From an uncultured Porphyromonadaceae bacterium (GTDB taxonomy: Bacteria > Bacteroidota > Bacteroidia > Bacteroidales > Muribaculaceae), in NCBI GenBank assembly GCA_947175645.1, contig CAMWNP010000003.1, positions 62,001-126,000 of the forward strand: 64,000 bases of DNA, written 5' to 3'. A program made the position numbers and the translations under genes. Position 1 is the stretch's first letter. Each line of letters opens with the position of its first letter. Below, piece by piece: positions 44,248 through 53,818 of the stretch. The notes beneath the pieces are model-generated. The model made no database searches. It had not been told where the DNA came from and saw only the letters and a list, made by a program, of their open reading frames with translations.

Positions 44248-45060
44248 TTGAAGAGTTACCTGACAGACACCGGGGTTCAACTGTGCCGCCCCACCGATGT
44301 GCCCATGACAGAGGTGGAGCAGAAGGCTTTTACTGCCGTAGCCACAGATTACACCTGTGGCGAATTACCGGTGGAACGTAATCTCTCACCTGCGGGCGAC
44401 TCGCCGCTGATAGCCATACTGCTTCTGCTGGCGGCTCTTGTGATGTTCAATGCCGGACATGCCCGCCGACTTTTCCGCAACCTTGGTCAGGACCTGTGGG
44501 GTCTGCGTCAGCGGCAGAACGCCTTTGACGAGCATACGGCCAATGAAACCCAGACTTTCATTCTGCTCATATTCCTGCTATGTGTTGGTCAGGCACTGCT
44601 GTTGTATTCCTGGTTTGTGGGAGATGTCTCGGTCACATCGTTCCACACCATCAATATATGTCTGATAAGTCTGTTTGCGCTGACCGCGGGCTTCTTCATT
44701 TTCAAACTTCTGGCTATTATGGTTATAGGAAACGTGTTCACTGATTCCAATTCGGCGGCTATCTGGACACGAGGATTCAACACCACCTCCGCTTTTCTGG
44801 GTGTGCTGACAATTTTCCCGGCATTGATAGTTATTTTCTATCCAACGATAGCATTTCCTATGATTATTCTGGCACTTTGCACGTTCATAGGGGCTGAAAT
44901 ATCATTTGTCATCAAGGGATTTAAAATTTTTTATGACAACTTTGCTGATTTGCTTTATTTTATTTTGTACCTTTGCAGTCTGGAAATCATCCCTATAGTT
45001 ATTGTATATCTGATGGCGCGCGCCATCTGCATGTTTTTCTTATCTGAAATTAATATCTAA
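44248..45060 (+). CDS. DUF4271 integral membrane protein
   Basis: The protein has 270 residues if TTG 44248 is used; ATG 44305 would give 251. Seven or so membrane segments (about 54-265) with the FIGAEISFVIKGFKIFYDNF block near the C-terminus match DUF4271, a Bacteroidota-specific family often found beside hemD. Function unknown. It is followed after 4 nt by hemD, and hemD, rnpA, yidD and tatD overlap in turn, so it heads a five-gene operon. Confidence 0.7.
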   Translation: MKSYLTDTGVQLCRPTDVPMTEVEQKAFTAVATDYTCGELPVERNLSPAGDSPLIAILLLLAALVMFNAGHARRLFRNLGQDLWGLRQRQNAFDEHTANETQTFILLIFLLCVGQALLLYSWFVGDVSVTSFHTINICLISLFALTAGFFIFKLLAIMVIGNVFTDSNSAAIWTRGFNTTSAFLGVLTIFPALIVIFYPTIAFPMIILALCTFIGAEISFVIKGFKIFYDNFADLLYFILYLCSLEIIPIVIVYLMARAICMFFLSEINI

Positions 45061-45064
45061 GAGC

Positions 45065-45811
45065 GTGAGTATCAAAAAAATACTGGTTTCTCAACCCAAG
45101 CCTGCAAACGACAAATCACCATACTACGACATAGCCAAACGTCATAATGTAGAAATAGTTTTCCGTCCCTTCATCAAAGTTGAGGGTCTCTCATCAAAGG
45201 ATTTCCGTCAGCAGAAAGTGTCAATTCCTGAATATACCGCAATAATTTTTACGGCTAAGGCAGCCATTGATTCATTTTTCAAGATATGTGAGGAACTGCG
45301 TATTTCAATCCCTGATACGATGAAGTATTTCTGCACCACAGAACAGATTGCGCTCTATCTCCAGAAATATATCGTTTACCGCAAGCGTAAGATTTTCCAT
45401 GGCGTTACCGGCAAACTTGACGATCCCACTCTCCAGCAGTATCTGGCAAAACACGGCAAGGAAAAATTCCTGTTTGCTGTCAGTGACATTCATCGTGATG
45501 AGCCTAATCCGTTGGATAAACTGAATATCAACTACACCAAGGCTGTGATGTACCGTACGGTCAGCAACGATTTCGAAGAGGGTGAACCGAGAGACTTTGA
45601 CATGATGCTCTTTTTCTCTCCCGCGGGAATAGAGTCACTGCTTAAGAATTTCCCTGACATTGCTGATCGTGACGTCAAGATAGGATGTTTCGGTAACTAC
45701 ACCTGTCAGGCTGTTCGAGATGCCGGTCTGACCGTGGACTTCTCTGCTCCTACACCCAAGACCCCTTCGATGACGGCAGCGCTTGATCTGTATCTATCTG
45801 AGCACAAATGA
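45065..45811 (+). CDS. hemD: Uroporphyrinogen-III synthase
   Basis: The protein has 248 residues from GTG 45065. The fold is recognisable from paired domains: KILVSQPKPANDKSPYYD at the start, IIFTAKAAIDSFFKIC (about 61-76), and in the second half MLFFSPAGIESLLKNFP and IGCFGNYTCQAVRDAGL. HemD closes and inverts ring D of hydroxymethylbilane. Sequence identity in this family is low, so the call rests on the SPAGIES and GNYTCQAVR blocks plus the phylum's hemD-rnpA-yidD order. Confidence 0.85.
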   Translation: MSIKKILVSQPKPANDKSPYYDIAKRHNVEIVFRPFIKVEGLSSKDFRQQKVSIPEYTAIIFTAKAAIDSFFKICEELRISIPDTMKYFCTTEQIALYLQKYIVYRKRKIFHGVTGKLDDPTLQQYLAKHGKEKFLFAVSDIHRDEPNPLDKLNINYTKAVMYRTVSNDFEEGEPRDFDMMLFFSPAGIESLLKNFPDIADRDVKIGCFGNYTCQAVRDAGLTVDFSAPTPKTPSMTAALDLYLSEHK

Positions 45812-46206
45812 AGCAGTTCGGGCTCAGGAAGTCGCAGAAGTTATGCTCTGAGATAGCAATAGATTCACTGTTCCGGCGGTCGGAAGACTCTCATGCAGCC
45901 CTCTGTTACCCGATAAGGGTGGTTTGGAGGTGCAACGGTTCAAGAAAGGCTGACCCGGAGACTCCTAAGTTCCTGATTTCAGTGCCGAAACGCAAACTGC
46001 GTCATGCTGTTGACCGTGTTCTCATGCGTCGCCGTATCCGTGAGGCTTACCGTCTGAATCATGCCGAACTGACCGGTGGATTGAGATTGCCGCTTGACAT
46101 GGCGTTCATTTATGTTGCCGATACCAACCTTCCATACGCAAACGTAGAAAGAGCCGTCCGCAGATGCTTACAGAAAATATCAGAAAAATATTCTCCTTCC
46201 TGCTGA
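45808..46206 (+). CDS. rnpA: Ribonuclease P protein component
   Basis: The protein has 132 residues, strongly basic. [20 protein letters not shown] (about 50-69) with the following REAYR is the RNA-binding RNR region of RnpA; the N-terminal [12 protein letters not shown] is the typical start. It assists the catalytic RNase P RNA in tRNA 5' maturation. In most bacteria it follows rpmH; in this phylum it sits beside hemD as here. It overlaps hemD by 4 nt and yidD by 43 nt. Confidence 0.9.
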   Translation: MKQFGLRKSQKLCSEIAIDSLFRRSEDSHAALCYPIRVVWRCNGSRKADPETPKFLISVPKRKLRHAVDRVLMRRRIREAYRLNHAELTGGLRLPLDMAFIYVADTNLPYANVERAVRRCLQKISEKYSPSC

Positions 46207-46400
46207 TCCTGCCCATCCGTTTCTACAGGTTCTGCATATCACCTCTTTTTCCGCCTGCCTGCCGCTACACACCCACCTGCAGCCAATATGCGATAGAGGC
46301 TATCACTCGTCATGGACCTCTGAAAGGTTCGTGGCTGGCGGTTAAACGGATATGCCGCTGTCACCCGTGGGGAGGGTCAGGTTATGATCCTGTTCCATGA
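46164..46400 (+). CDS. yidD: Membrane protein insertion efficiency factor YidD
   Basis: The protein has 78 residues with the full YidD signature: [20 protein letters not shown], then [31 protein letters not shown] and GGSGYDPVP at the end. An amphipathic N-terminal helix attaches it to the inner membrane, where it aids YidC-dependent insertion. It overlaps rnpA by 43 nt in another frame and tatD by 4 nt. Confidence 0.95.
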   Translation: MLTENIRKIFSFLLILPIRFYRFCISPLFPPACRYTPTCSQYAIEAITRHGPLKGSWLAVKRICRCHPWGGSGYDPVP

Positions 46401-47038
46401 AGAGCGTAATATTTGACATTCACCACCATGGCCTGACCGCTCCGGATGATGCCGTGACATCCTTTTCACCCGGTGAGAGTGTGCCCGAGGGATCAGGACT
46501 GCTGTCCGTAGGGCTGCATCCGTGGCTTACTGCCGGAATCGGGAGTGCGGTCATGGGGTTTCTCAAAGAACTGATAGTTACAACGCCACGCATTGTTGCG
46601 GTTGGAGAAACCGGAATAGACAGGTTACGTGGTGCATCCGTTGAGGTTCAGTGTAAACTGTTCCGAGTGCATGTGGAGTTGAGCGAGAGTCTCGGTCTGC
46701 CCCTTGTTATTCATTGTGTGCGTGCCACAGACCTGATTCTGCATCAGCATAAACTTATCAATCCGCGGCAGCACTGGGCTATACATGGTTTCCGCGGCAA
46801 GCCCGGTGAAGTAAAACTATTGACATCGCGCGGTATTTTTCTCTCATACGGTGAGAAGTTCAATGTGGAATCACTGTCAGAGACTCCACGGGATTTTATT
46901 CTCGCCGAAACGGATGAGGCAGATATGACTGCAGCGGAGATTATCAGCCGTCTGGAACCGTTTGCTAATCCCTGCTTGATTGCTGAGAATTCAGAACGGT
47001 TCCTGTCATCGCCACTGAATAAAACTCGGCTTTCTTAG
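46397..47038 (+). CDS. TatD family metal-dependent hydrolase
   Basis: The protein has 213 residues. Metal-binding and catalytic residues of the TatD family are visible: DIHHHG (7-12), the glutamate in [10 protein letters not shown] (about 70-79), HCVRA (about 106) and ETDEAD (about 175). TatD proteins are metal-dependent 3'-5' nucleases of the amidohydrolase superfamily. It is slightly shorter than the usual 255-265 residues. Its last 74 nt overlap the 3' end of the convergent glycosylase gene. Confidence 0.85.
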   Translation: MKSVIFDIHHHGLTAPDDAVTSFSPGESVPEGSGLLSVGLHPWLTAGIGSAVMGFLKELIVTTPRIVAVGETGIDRLRGASVEVQCKLFRVHVELSESLGLPLVIHCVRATDLILHQHKLINPRQHWAIHGFRGKPGEVKLLTSRGIFLSYGEKFNVESLSETPRDFILAETDEADMTAAEIISRLEPFANPCLIAENSERFLSSPLNKTRLS

Positions 47039-47555
47039 CCAGAGGAAGAGGATAAGCGCGTGAGGTTGACGGGCATCGCCATAGGGTAATGTCCCCGACA
47101 GAAGTGACTGAATGTCCCATGGCCGGAGGTTGCACTCCTAATTGTTCGGCGGCTATCACGGTGGCTTTGTCACCTGTTGTTATCACCGTGTGGCAAAGCG
47201 GCATACGTTTAAGCAGGGCGTGGAGATCGACCGGCTCTATGACTTCCAGAAACTTGTCGGAAGCATTGTTCTTGAGACGTCGTGCCACCTTCACGGTGTC
47301 GTTCATCGCTATTCCTTTATCATTCAGAAGAGCCTTGATTTTCGCAAGATCAAAGTTTTTGGTGCCGGGAGTCAGCAATGCTTCACGGTTACCGAAAAAG
47401 ATCAGCCCCATCATGTACCAGAAGTCGTTTGTGCGGTTGGGGTAGTAGAAATCCATGCTCCAGCGATGGGGGCCGGGTGGGAACGTCCCCATTATCAGAA
47501 TCCGGGCATTTTGGGGTATGTATGGTTCCCAGGGATGCTGCTCATAATCAGTCAT
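46965..47555 (-). CDS. Uracil-DNA glycosylase family (Mug-like) protein
   Basis: The protein has 196 residues from ATG 47555; a TTG at 47561 is possible. ARILIMGTFPPGPHRWSMDF (about 17-36) followed by YYPNRTNDFWYMMG resembles the nucleotide-binding start of the UDG superfamily, and VITTGDKAT plus [18 protein letters not shown] the second motif. It would excise damaged or mismatched bases; no specific activity can be assigned. The last 74 bp are shared, antisense, with tatD. Confidence 0.7.
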   Translation of the reverse strand: MTDYEQHPWEPYIPQNARILIMGTFPPGPHRWSMDFYYPNRTNDFWYMMGLIFFGNREALLTPGTKNFDLAKIKALLNDKGIAMNDTVKVARRLKNNASDKFLEVIEPVDLHALLKRMPLCHTVITTGDKATVIAAEQLGVQPPAMGHSVTSVGDITLWRCPSTSRAYPLPLAKKAEFYSVAMTGTVLNSQQSSRD

Positions 47556-47583
47556 GGTCAATAAAGGCGTGTAATATAAGATG

Positions 47584-47653
47584 TTGATCAGGCATGTTCT
47601 GACAAACCTTAAGAGAGGCTATGTCAAAATGGATGTTTTTGACATAGCCTCTC
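47584..47653. repeat. Hairpin repeat with conserved flank, copy 3
   Basis: TTGATCAGGCATGTTCTGAC begins the flank and AAACC closes it; the hairpin GAGAGGCTATGTCAAAA / TTTTTGACATAGCCTCTC follows (about 47613-47653) with a short loop. The gene end is on the right: it lies 14 nt past the stop of minus-strand ridA. The same order is found in copies 1 and 2. Confidence 0.8.
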
Positions 47654-47666
47654 CTGAAGGAAACTA

Positions 47667-48041
47667 TTATCGGGTTGCGATAACTTCAATTTCCACGAGC
47701 ACCTGCTTGGGAAGTTCGCGTACAGCCACGGCTGAACGGGCAGGGAAGGGAGCGGTGAAGTGCTCGGCATAAACGGCATTCATGTCAGCGAAGTCATTCA
47801 TGTCGCGCAGGAACACGGTGGTTTTCACAACGTTGTCGATTGTCAGACCGGCTTCAGCGAGAATCGCCTTTATGTTCAAGATGGACTGATTGGTCTGTGG
47901 TGCGATTCCTTCAGGAATCTCACCTGTTGCGGGGTTTACGGGAATCTGTCCGGAGATAAATACGAATGGACCTGCATCGATGGCCTGGCTGTAGGGGCCG
48001 ATGGCACCCGGAGCATTTGTGGTTGCTATCTGTTTCTTCAT
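47667..48041 (-). CDS. ridA: RidA family reactive intermediate deaminase
   Basis: The protein has 124 residues, a typical RidA length. [33 protein letters not shown] and the arginine-containing [19 protein letters not shown] (about 102-120) are the family blocks. RidA hydrolyses reactive enamine/imine intermediates made by PLP enzymes. The start overlaps the YihY-type gene by 4 nt. A hairpin repeat follows the stop. Confidence 0.93.
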   Translation of the reverse strand: MKKQIATTNAPGAIGPYSQAIDAGPFVFISGQIPVNPATGEIPEGIAPQTNQSILNIKAILAEAGLTIDNVVKTTVFLRDMNDFADMNAVYAEHFTAPFPARSAVAVRELPKQVLVEIEVIATR

Positions 48042-49381
48042 TTTTTGTTTATGGTTAAGTTTGTCAATAAAAGGCTGTCAATATCGGAGTATGTTTTGTC
48101 AGTGAAATTATCCACTACATTAATAATGTCAGCGAACTCATGGTTAAATCCCGGGAGGAAATCAGAGTTTCCGAGGTCCTCCAGACTTTTTATCACGAAT
48201 CCCACTGAAATGTTGTCGGCATCTATGGCCGGAACATAGCCTGTTTTGCCATTATTCGTGTTTATGATGGCTTTATAAATTAGTCCGGCCTGCATCAGTT
48301 TTTCTGTAATTTCAGTTACCAGAGCAATGGGGAATCCGAAATCCATTGCAATGTCGTTGTCGTTTCGTGGGGTTCGTTTCGCTGCATAGTCCTGTACGAT
48401 AACCGCAGTTACAGCCAACATCACTTTCTTCCTGTAATCGGGTGAGATTCCTGAAATCTGGCTGGCGAAGGAGTATCTGAATATATTCTGTGAAGAGAAG
48501 CATATTACTGCTCCGGCCAGAGTGATCATCCAGACAAGTTGGAGCCATATCATGAGCAGCGGCAGGAATGCCACCGAGCCGTAAATGGCATTGTATTTGG
48601 AAACGTACATCTGTCCGCTTACAAAGAGCCATTGCAGTATTTCATAGGCTGTACCGGCCAGAATACCTGCTATCAGTGCGTTCGGGAATTTCACCTTCGT
48701 GTTGGGGACCAGCATGTAGGCAGCGGTAAACATAAGCCATGTCAGAACAACGGCCGATGCATCAAGCAGAAATCCTGTAAGTGGAGTTACGAAGTCATAA
48801 GGGAAGAACTGCTGGAGTGTGGATGACATCATGACGCTGATTCCGGTGGATGAGATGAGCAGCACCGGGAGAATGAGAAACATTGCGGTGTAGTCAGTGA
48901 TCTGACGCCACAGTGTACGTCCGTGGCGGACTCCCCAGATTTTGTTGAAAGCACCCTCCACACTTGCCACCAGAGATACGAGAGTCCACAACAGAACAAG
49001 AATCCCCACTCCCACGAACACTCCTTCCGACGATTGATTCAGGTAAGAGTCCACGAACACGAAACTTTCCTGAATGGCGGTTCGCTGTGCGGGGAAAGCA
49101 TCCAGCAACGCTTTCTGGATAACCGACACAAATCCGAAACCCTTTCCAATGGCAAAAATCAGCGCCAGGGCGGGGATGGTGGCCAGCAGTGTGCGGAAAG
49201 CCATGCCACATGCGGCAGTCTGAACATCCTTGCTAAGGAATGAGCGGACAGAGAGGTTCAATGTTTTGATAACGGAAACTTTCCATCCCTTGCGAGTGTC
49301 AGACCATACGCCAGCCGAGCAGTAGTCCCACCATTTGGTGAGTCTGTTGACGATTACGGTTGTTAATTCCTTGATGTTCAT
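48038..49381 (-). CDS. YihY/UPF0761 family membrane protein with C-terminal extension
   Basis: The protein has 447 residues from ATG 49381 ([11 protein letters not shown]). Residues about 60-320 form the YihY membrane domain with six segments ([20 protein letters not shown], then [18 protein letters not shown], and the [19 protein letters not shown] block). A soluble C-terminal part of about 120 residues, with a winged-helix look ([20 protein letters not shown]), extends beyond the usual 290-320. The family was once called RNase BN; membrane transport is now more likely. Function here unknown. Confidence 0.8.
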   Translation of the reverse strand: MNIKELTTVIVNRLTKWWDYCSAGVWSDTRKGWKVSVIKTLNLSVRSFLSKDVQTAACGMAFRTLLATIPALALIFAIGKGFGFVSVIQKALLDAFPAQRTAIQESFVFVDSYLNQSSEGVFVGVGILVLLWTLVSLVASVEGAFNKIWGVRHGRTLWRQITDYTAMFLILPVLLISSTGISVMMSSTLQQFFPYDFVTPLTGFLLDASAVVLTWLMFTAAYMLVPNTKVKFPNALIAGILAGTAYEILQWLFVSGQMYVSKYNAIYGSVAFLPLLMIWLQLVWMITLAGAVICFSSQNIFRYSFASQISGISPDYRKKVMLAVTAVIVQDYAAKRTPRNDNDIAMDFGFPIALVTEITEKLMQAGLIYKAIINTNNGKTGYVPAIDADNISVGFVIKSLEDLGNSDFLPGFNHEFADIINVVDNFTDKTYSDIDSLLLTNLTINKK

Positions 49382-49437
49382 GCTATAAAAAAACAGATGG
49401 TCAGGCGACAGAATAAGAATAGTGGTGATACCTGATG

Positions 49438-51225
49438 TCAATCAAGTTTGAGCACGGCGAGGAATGCTTTCTGGGGAACCTCCACCGAGCCTATCTGTTT
49501 CATTCGTTTTTTACCTTTCTTCTGCTTTTCAAGGAGTTTCCTTTTACGGGATATGTCGCCGCCGTAGCATTTTGCGGTTACATCCTTGCGCACTGCCTTA
49601 ATGGTTTCACGTGCGATGATTTTGGCTCCTATGGCAGCCTGAATGGCAATGTCGAACTGCTGGCGGGGAATCAGTTCTTTCAGTTTCTCGCACATTCTTC
49701 TGCCGAAATTGACTGCGTTGTCCACGTGAGTGAGAGTTGATAGTGCGTCGACGCTCTCTCCGTTCAGCAGTATGTCAAGTTTGATCAGTTTGCTTTCACG
49801 GAAGTCGTGGAGATGGTAGTCAAATGAGGCGTAACCTTTGGAGATGGATTTCAGTTTGTCGTAGAAGTCGATGACTATTTCGCCCAACGGCATGTCAAAG
49901 ATCATTTCCATGCGATTGCCTGAAATGTATTCCTGCTTGACCAGTTCGCCGCGCTTGCTGAGACAGAGAGTCATTATTGGCCCGATGAATTCCGCAGCAG
50001 TTATGACCGATGCACGAATATACGGTTCCTCGATGTGGTCGATAAGAGTTATGTCAGGCAGTCCTGAAGGGTTATGAACCTCGGTCATGTTCCCTTTTTT
50101 GTCAAATACGCGGTATGAAACGTTCGGAACGGTGGTTATCACCTCCATGTCGAACTCACGGCTCAGTCGTTCCTGAATGATTTCCATGTGGAGCAGCCCG
50201 AGGAAACCGCAGCGGAAACCGAATCCGAGAGCGGCAGATGATTCAGGGGTGAATGTCAGCGATGCGTCGTTGAGTTGGAGTTTCTCAAGAGACGCGCGCA
50301 GATTCTCGAAGTCTTCCGTCTCAATGGGGTATACACCTGCGAAGACCATCGGTTTTACTTCCTCAAAGCCGTCGATGGCCTCCTTGCACGGGTTCTCGAC
50401 GTGAGTGATTGTGTCGCCTACTTTCACCTCCTTGCTGGTTTTTATTCCGGATATGATGTATCCTACATTACCGGCCGAGAGTTCCTCGCGTGGCGACATT
50501 TCCAGTTTCAGAACTCCTATTTCATCGGCATGGTACTCCTTTCCGGTAGCGACGAATTTGACGAAATCGTTCTTGCGGATGGTTCCGTTAACAATCTTGA
50601 AGTAGGCGATGATACCACGGAATGGGTTGAACACAGAATCGAAAATGAGTGCCTGGAGGGGTGCTTCAGGATCACCTTTCGGGGCCGGTATCCGGTCAAC
50701 GATGGCTTTGATAATTTCAGGTATACCTACGCCGGTTTTACCACTGGCACGAATAATATCGGCCCGGTCACAACCGAGCAGGTCAACAATCTGATCCTCC
50801 ACCTCATCGGGTTTTGCGCTGTCAAGGTCAACCTTATTTATTACCGGAATAATCTCAAGATCGTTGTCGATTGCCATGTAGAGGTTGGAGATGGTCTGAG
50901 CCTGGATTCCCTGGGATGCGTCAACAATGAGCAGTGCACCCTCGCATGCGGCAATGGAACGAGACACCTCGTAACTGAAATCAACGTGTCCCGGGGTGTC
51001 GATGAGGTTCAGGATATATTTCTCACCGTCAACCGTTGTTTCCATCTGAATGGCATGGCTTTTGATGGTGATGCCACGTTCGCGTTCCAGATCCATGTCG
51101 TCAAGCACCTGAGCCTCCATATCCTTTTGAGCGATGGTGTCAGTGTACTCCAGCAGACGGTCGGCAAGGGTTGATTTGCCGTGGTCAATGTGGGCTATTA
51201 TGCAGAAATTTCTGATATTTTTCAT
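49438..51225 (-). CDS. lepA: Elongation factor 4 (LepA), ribosome back-translocating GTPase
   Basis: The protein has 595 residues from ATG 51225 (a second ATG three bases upstream is possible). The GTPase domain shows AHIDHGKST (11-19), [19 protein letters not shown] and NKVD; domains II and III follow and the C-terminal LepA-specific domain ends [17 protein letters not shown]. It acts on stalled or mis-translocated ribosomes. An in-frame extension to 51315 runs over the TAACTTTG -7 box (51286-51279) and is rejected. Confidence 0.96.
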   Translation of the reverse strand: MKNIRNFCIIAHIDHGKSTLADRLLEYTDTIAQKDMEAQVLDDMDLERERGITIKSHAIQMETTVDGEKYILNLIDTPGHVDFSYEVSRSIAACEGALLIVDASQGIQAQTISNLYMAIDNDLEIIPVINKVDLDSAKPDEVEDQIVDLLGCDRADIIRASGKTGVGIPEIIKAIVDRIPAPKGDPEAPLQALIFDSVFNPFRGIIAYFKIVNGTIRKNDFVKFVATGKEYHADEIGVLKLEMSPREELSAGNVGYIISGIKTSKEVKVGDTITHVENPCKEAIDGFEEVKPMVFAGVYPIETEDFENLRASLEKLQLNDASLTFTPESSAALGFGFRCGFLGLLHMEIIQERLSREFDMEVITTVPNVSYRVFDKKGNMTEVHNPSGLPDITLIDHIEEPYIRASVITAAEFIGPIMTLCLSKRGELVKQEYISGNRMEMIFDMPLGEIVIDFYDKLKSISKGYASFDYHLHDFRESKLIKLDILLNGESVDALSTLTHVDNAVNFGRRMCEKLKELIPRQQFDIAIQAAIGAKIIARETIKAVRKDVTAKCYGGDISRKRKLLEKQKKGKKRMKQIGSVEVPQKAFLAVLKLD

Positions 51226-51386
51226 CATAAATTTGAAAAAGTTAGGTGACTCTGCCATAGTTAAGACAGAATCACCCACAAAGTTACGAAAAAATGAATA
51301 AAATCCATAATGCAAGATTCACAAATTTTCGTACAGACGAGGCATCAACACGCGTCAGCGACATGATATGGTCTTTGACATGAACC

Positions 51387-51830
51387 TCAGTAGCCGTTCC
51401 ATGGGATTGATGAGGATGCTGAGACCCCGGATTCGCGGATCACCATCAGCAGTCGTGTGGTTGTGGCGGTTGCCATGGATGCGAAATTTTCAGAGGTTTT
51501 CTCGGAAAGGGGAGCGTAGAGAATCTGCAACATGCGTTCAACTATGGCTGATTCCATTATGCTGTCTGTGCCGGAAGGTAGTTTTACCACATTGACCTCC
51601 ACTTCAACAAGGTCGTCAATGGAATTGGGGGGTGTTTTGACTTCCATGTGAGGGAAAATGTCAACGGCCAGATGGCTCAGCGCATCCTGGAGGACGGGTA
51701 TAAGCCCGGCACGGTTGTCCTCTGTAAGATAAGGAGCCACTGCGGAAGGGGTGGCGGTGAGGTGGCTTCGTAATGCGGATAACGCATAGAGTTTTTTGAG
51801 GATGGATTCAATGGATAAGGAAATTTGCAT
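51387..51830 (-). CDS. Orphan protein, 147 residues, end of the capsid island
   Basis: From ATG 51830 the protein reads MQISLSIESILKKLYALSAL and continues with mixed helices and strands; it is mildly acidic, without signal peptide or membrane segment. No family recognised. It overlaps the preceding 144-residue gene by 23 nt, so the two are coupled. Its place beside capsid- and portal-like genes allows a virion role (for instance neck or tail completion), but nothing in its sequence shows this. Confidence 0.5.
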   Translation of the reverse strand: MQISLSIESILKKLYALSALRSHLTATPSAVAPYLTEDNRAGLIPVLQDALSHLAVDIFPHMEVKTPPNSIDDLVEVEVNVVKLPSGTDSIMESAIVERMLQILYAPLSEKTSENFASMATATTTRLLMVIRESGVSASSSIPWNGY

Positions 51831-52242
51831 GACGTTTTCTGTGTGATGAATTGATTGAATAGTAAAGGCGGAGTGCATAGTCCTTTGAGATGAAGAAGGA
51901 GGAAGGGCGCGAGCGGTAGAGAACTTGAGTCAGAATCCTTGTACTGATAATGCCGTCGGGCGATATTCCGTTGCGTTCCCTGACTTTACCGAGAATCTCA
52001 AACCACATCCGTTTGCGCGCGGTGATCCGTTCGGACGATGAGACACCCCGGTTTATGATTTCCCTTAATTTTCTCATTGCGTTGTCCATTGTGACGAAGT
52101 AGGAAGGGGCGGGTTTCCTGATGCTTGCGCTGACAATCACCTCAGCCGAAGGGGTGAACCGGCCGGAGGAAAGTTCCAGCGCGGTTCTCATGCATGTTTT
52201 CATAAAGGCGGTGTCTCGTTTGATTGTTTCTGATCTTTTCAT
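51808..52242 (-). CDS. Orphan basic protein, 144 residues
   Basis: The protein is rich in Arg/Lys/Ser (MKRSETIKRDTAFMKTC at the start, INSSHRKRHANFLIH at the end) and mostly helical by composition. No family recognised; the basic charge would suit nucleic-acid binding. It has its own likely promoter (TATCTTTG at 52285-52278), so it and the 147-residue gene can be expressed apart from the capsid-like genes. Confidence 0.55.
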   Translation of the reverse strand: MKRSETIKRDTAFMKTCMRTALELSSGRFTPSAEVIVSASIRKPAPSYFVTMDNAMRKLREIINRGVSSSERITARKRMWFEILGKVRERNGISPDGIISTRILTQVLYRSRPSSFFISKDYALRLYYSINSSHRKRHANFLIH

Positions 52243-52277
52243 TGTGTGTTATCATAGTTAAATTACCATTTGCGTTG

Positions 52278-52285
52278 CAAAGATA
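52278..52285 (-). promoter_or_regulatory. -7 box for the two orphan genes of the capsid island
   Basis: TATCTTTG on the minus strand, 35 nt before the ATG at 52242. No TTTG is present 19-21 bp upstream, but an inverted repeat (TATGCA and TGCATA) lies about 15-30 bp upstream. Confidence 0.4.
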
Positions 52286-52366
52286 CTATGTCACCTATGC
52301 ATGTTTTTTGCATACGCCGGCTTAAATATGTTAATCTGTTGTGTTAAAAGTGTTAATGAAAATCTA

Positions 52367-52420
52367 AGACCCGATTCCCCAATATTTGTTAATGCTGAGG
52401 AAGCATATCGCCGAGAGATG
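52367..52420 (-). repeat. 54-bp dispersed repeat, copy 2
   Basis: Read on the minus strand this matches 3997-4050 at 52 of 54 positions. It begins 9 nt after the portal-like gene's stop codon (52430) and ends about 80 nt before the next -7 box. Confidence 0.9.
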
Positions 52421-52429
52421 GAGCCGGAT

Positions 52430-53815
52430 CTAAGCCAACAGAATTTTCCGGTCACGCAGATTGAGGAGAGACTTGAATGTTTCCATGAGGTCGAGCAGTG
52501 CTACGGTGGCGTTCTGAACCTGTTGCTGATATCTGTCCGCTCCTACACCGGAGGCGATGTTTTTCCCGCTGATTGCATCGTTTACACCGGATACCTCCTG
52601 AATCAGTTTCATCTGCAGTTCCACGAGTTTTGATGCTCCTGCGTCAAGTCCGCCTGAAGTTATCTGAGTAGGTTGTTTGGAGGAACCCAGGGAACGATAT
52701 GGGATTATGCCTCCGCAGGTGCTCCACTGATGACTGATGTCTCCCCATGAGAGTTGATCGATTTTTGCCTCGGTGGGAAAGAGCAGGACTCCTTTTGCCG
52801 ACACACCCATTATGTGGTCAATCATGGTTATCAGTCGGTTGATGTGTCGCTGCTGGTCAATGACATCCTCCACAAACGGATGTATTTCACCGTCAGTGAG
52901 GGGATAGAGTTTTACCACATAAGGGTGCTCGCCGTGAGGAGCGAAGGAGGGGTGTTCATTGATAAGCGTTCCGTCCGGAGCATAAACTCTGCAAATCCAC
53001 GTGGGTTTATTAGCCATTCTTGTGCGGATTGGTGATTTACCATTAGTCAGACGTTTTTTATTCTCGGCATCGACACGTTCCGATTGTGATGCCGGGAGTT
53101 CGAAACAGCGGTGCAGATGAGTGTCGTGACACCTGATCCGCTCATCCATTTCCAGACTCCATACCTCTATTACCCTGCATCGTCCGGTGGGCGATTCAAA
53201 GAAACGGTGGCCTGAGGGGTTTCCGAGAATCGAGCCGTTGAGTGAGGAATTTGACGGGTCGGAATAGATGTGTCTCAGCCGGTCGATGGAGTCACGGTCA
53301 CCTTTGCCGTAACGCATCAGCAGTTCGCCGATTGACATGTCGCGGAGTTCACCGATAATTTCCACGTCCCAACCGCGGGGGTCACGGATCGCATTGATGA
53401 AGAAATCGGCAGGATTGACATTGTCGACGAAAGTTTCCATAATCCCCGGCCGGCGACATTCACGGGTTATACGCTGCACGGCCACACCGGAAATGAGAAA
53501 CTCTTCAAGCAGCCTGGAGTCCAGTTCCGGCAGGAGATTCCGCCGGTAGACCTCAAGCAGCCTCTCATCTTCAGGCGAAACGGAGTCATTGCGGAATTTA
53601 CCAACGATGGTTTTCACCAACTGGCGAATGACGTTGTTGGTAATAGGGCTTCGACCGGTGTTCTCAACTATTTCATGTTCCGGTCGGTTCCGGCATGAGA
53701 CGGGGTCATACACTATGTCGTCCCATTGCCGGCCGTAGGTGTACTTTTTGAATCGTTCTCTGCGGGATCTCATCTGTTGGCAGTCAAGCCAGGTTTTGTA
53801 AGCAGTGTTGAACAT
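52430..53815 (-). CDS. Phage portal-like protein, short C-terminus
   Basis: The protein has 461 residues. Portal-like features: an N-terminal helical part with RERFKKYTYGRQWDDIV, the central NPADFFINAIRDPRGWDVEI, and especially HPFVEDVIDQQRHINRLITM then IDHIMGVSAKGVLLFP (about 320-355), the stem-helix region of portals from podovirus and crAss-like phages. The late part, SGVNDAISGK through VQNATVALLDLMETFKSLLN, fits the crown-side helices, but the protein stops there, while phage portals of this type usually run at least another 100 residues. It follows the 181-residue gene after 3 nt. Confidence 0.6.
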   Translation of the reverse strand: MFNTAYKTWLDCQQMRSRRERFKKYTYGRQWDDIVYDPVSCRNRPEHEIVENTGRSPITNNVIRQLVKTIVGKFRNDSVSPEDERLLEVYRRNLLPELDSRLLEEFLISGVAVQRITRECRRPGIMETFVDNVNPADFFINAIRDPRGWDVEIIGELRDMSIGELLMRYGKGDRDSIDRLRHIYSDPSNSSLNGSILGNPSGHRFFESPTGRCRVIEVWSLEMDERIRCHDTHLHRCFELPASQSERVDAENKKRLTNGKSPIRTRMANKPTWICRVYAPDGTLINEHPSFAPHGEHPYVVKLYPLTDGEIHPFVEDVIDQQRHINRLITMIDHIMGVSAKGVLLFPTEAKIDQLSWGDISHQWSTCGGIIPYRSLGSSKQPTQITSGGLDAGASKLVELQMKLIQEVSGVNDAISGKNIASGVGADRYQQQVQNATVALLDLMETFKSLLNLRDRKILLA

Positions 53816-53818
53816 AAT

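Noticed and set aside
50275-51174. 299-codon plus-strand frame opposite lepA
   Set aside because: Fully antisense to the highly conserved lepA; a composition effect of the real gene.
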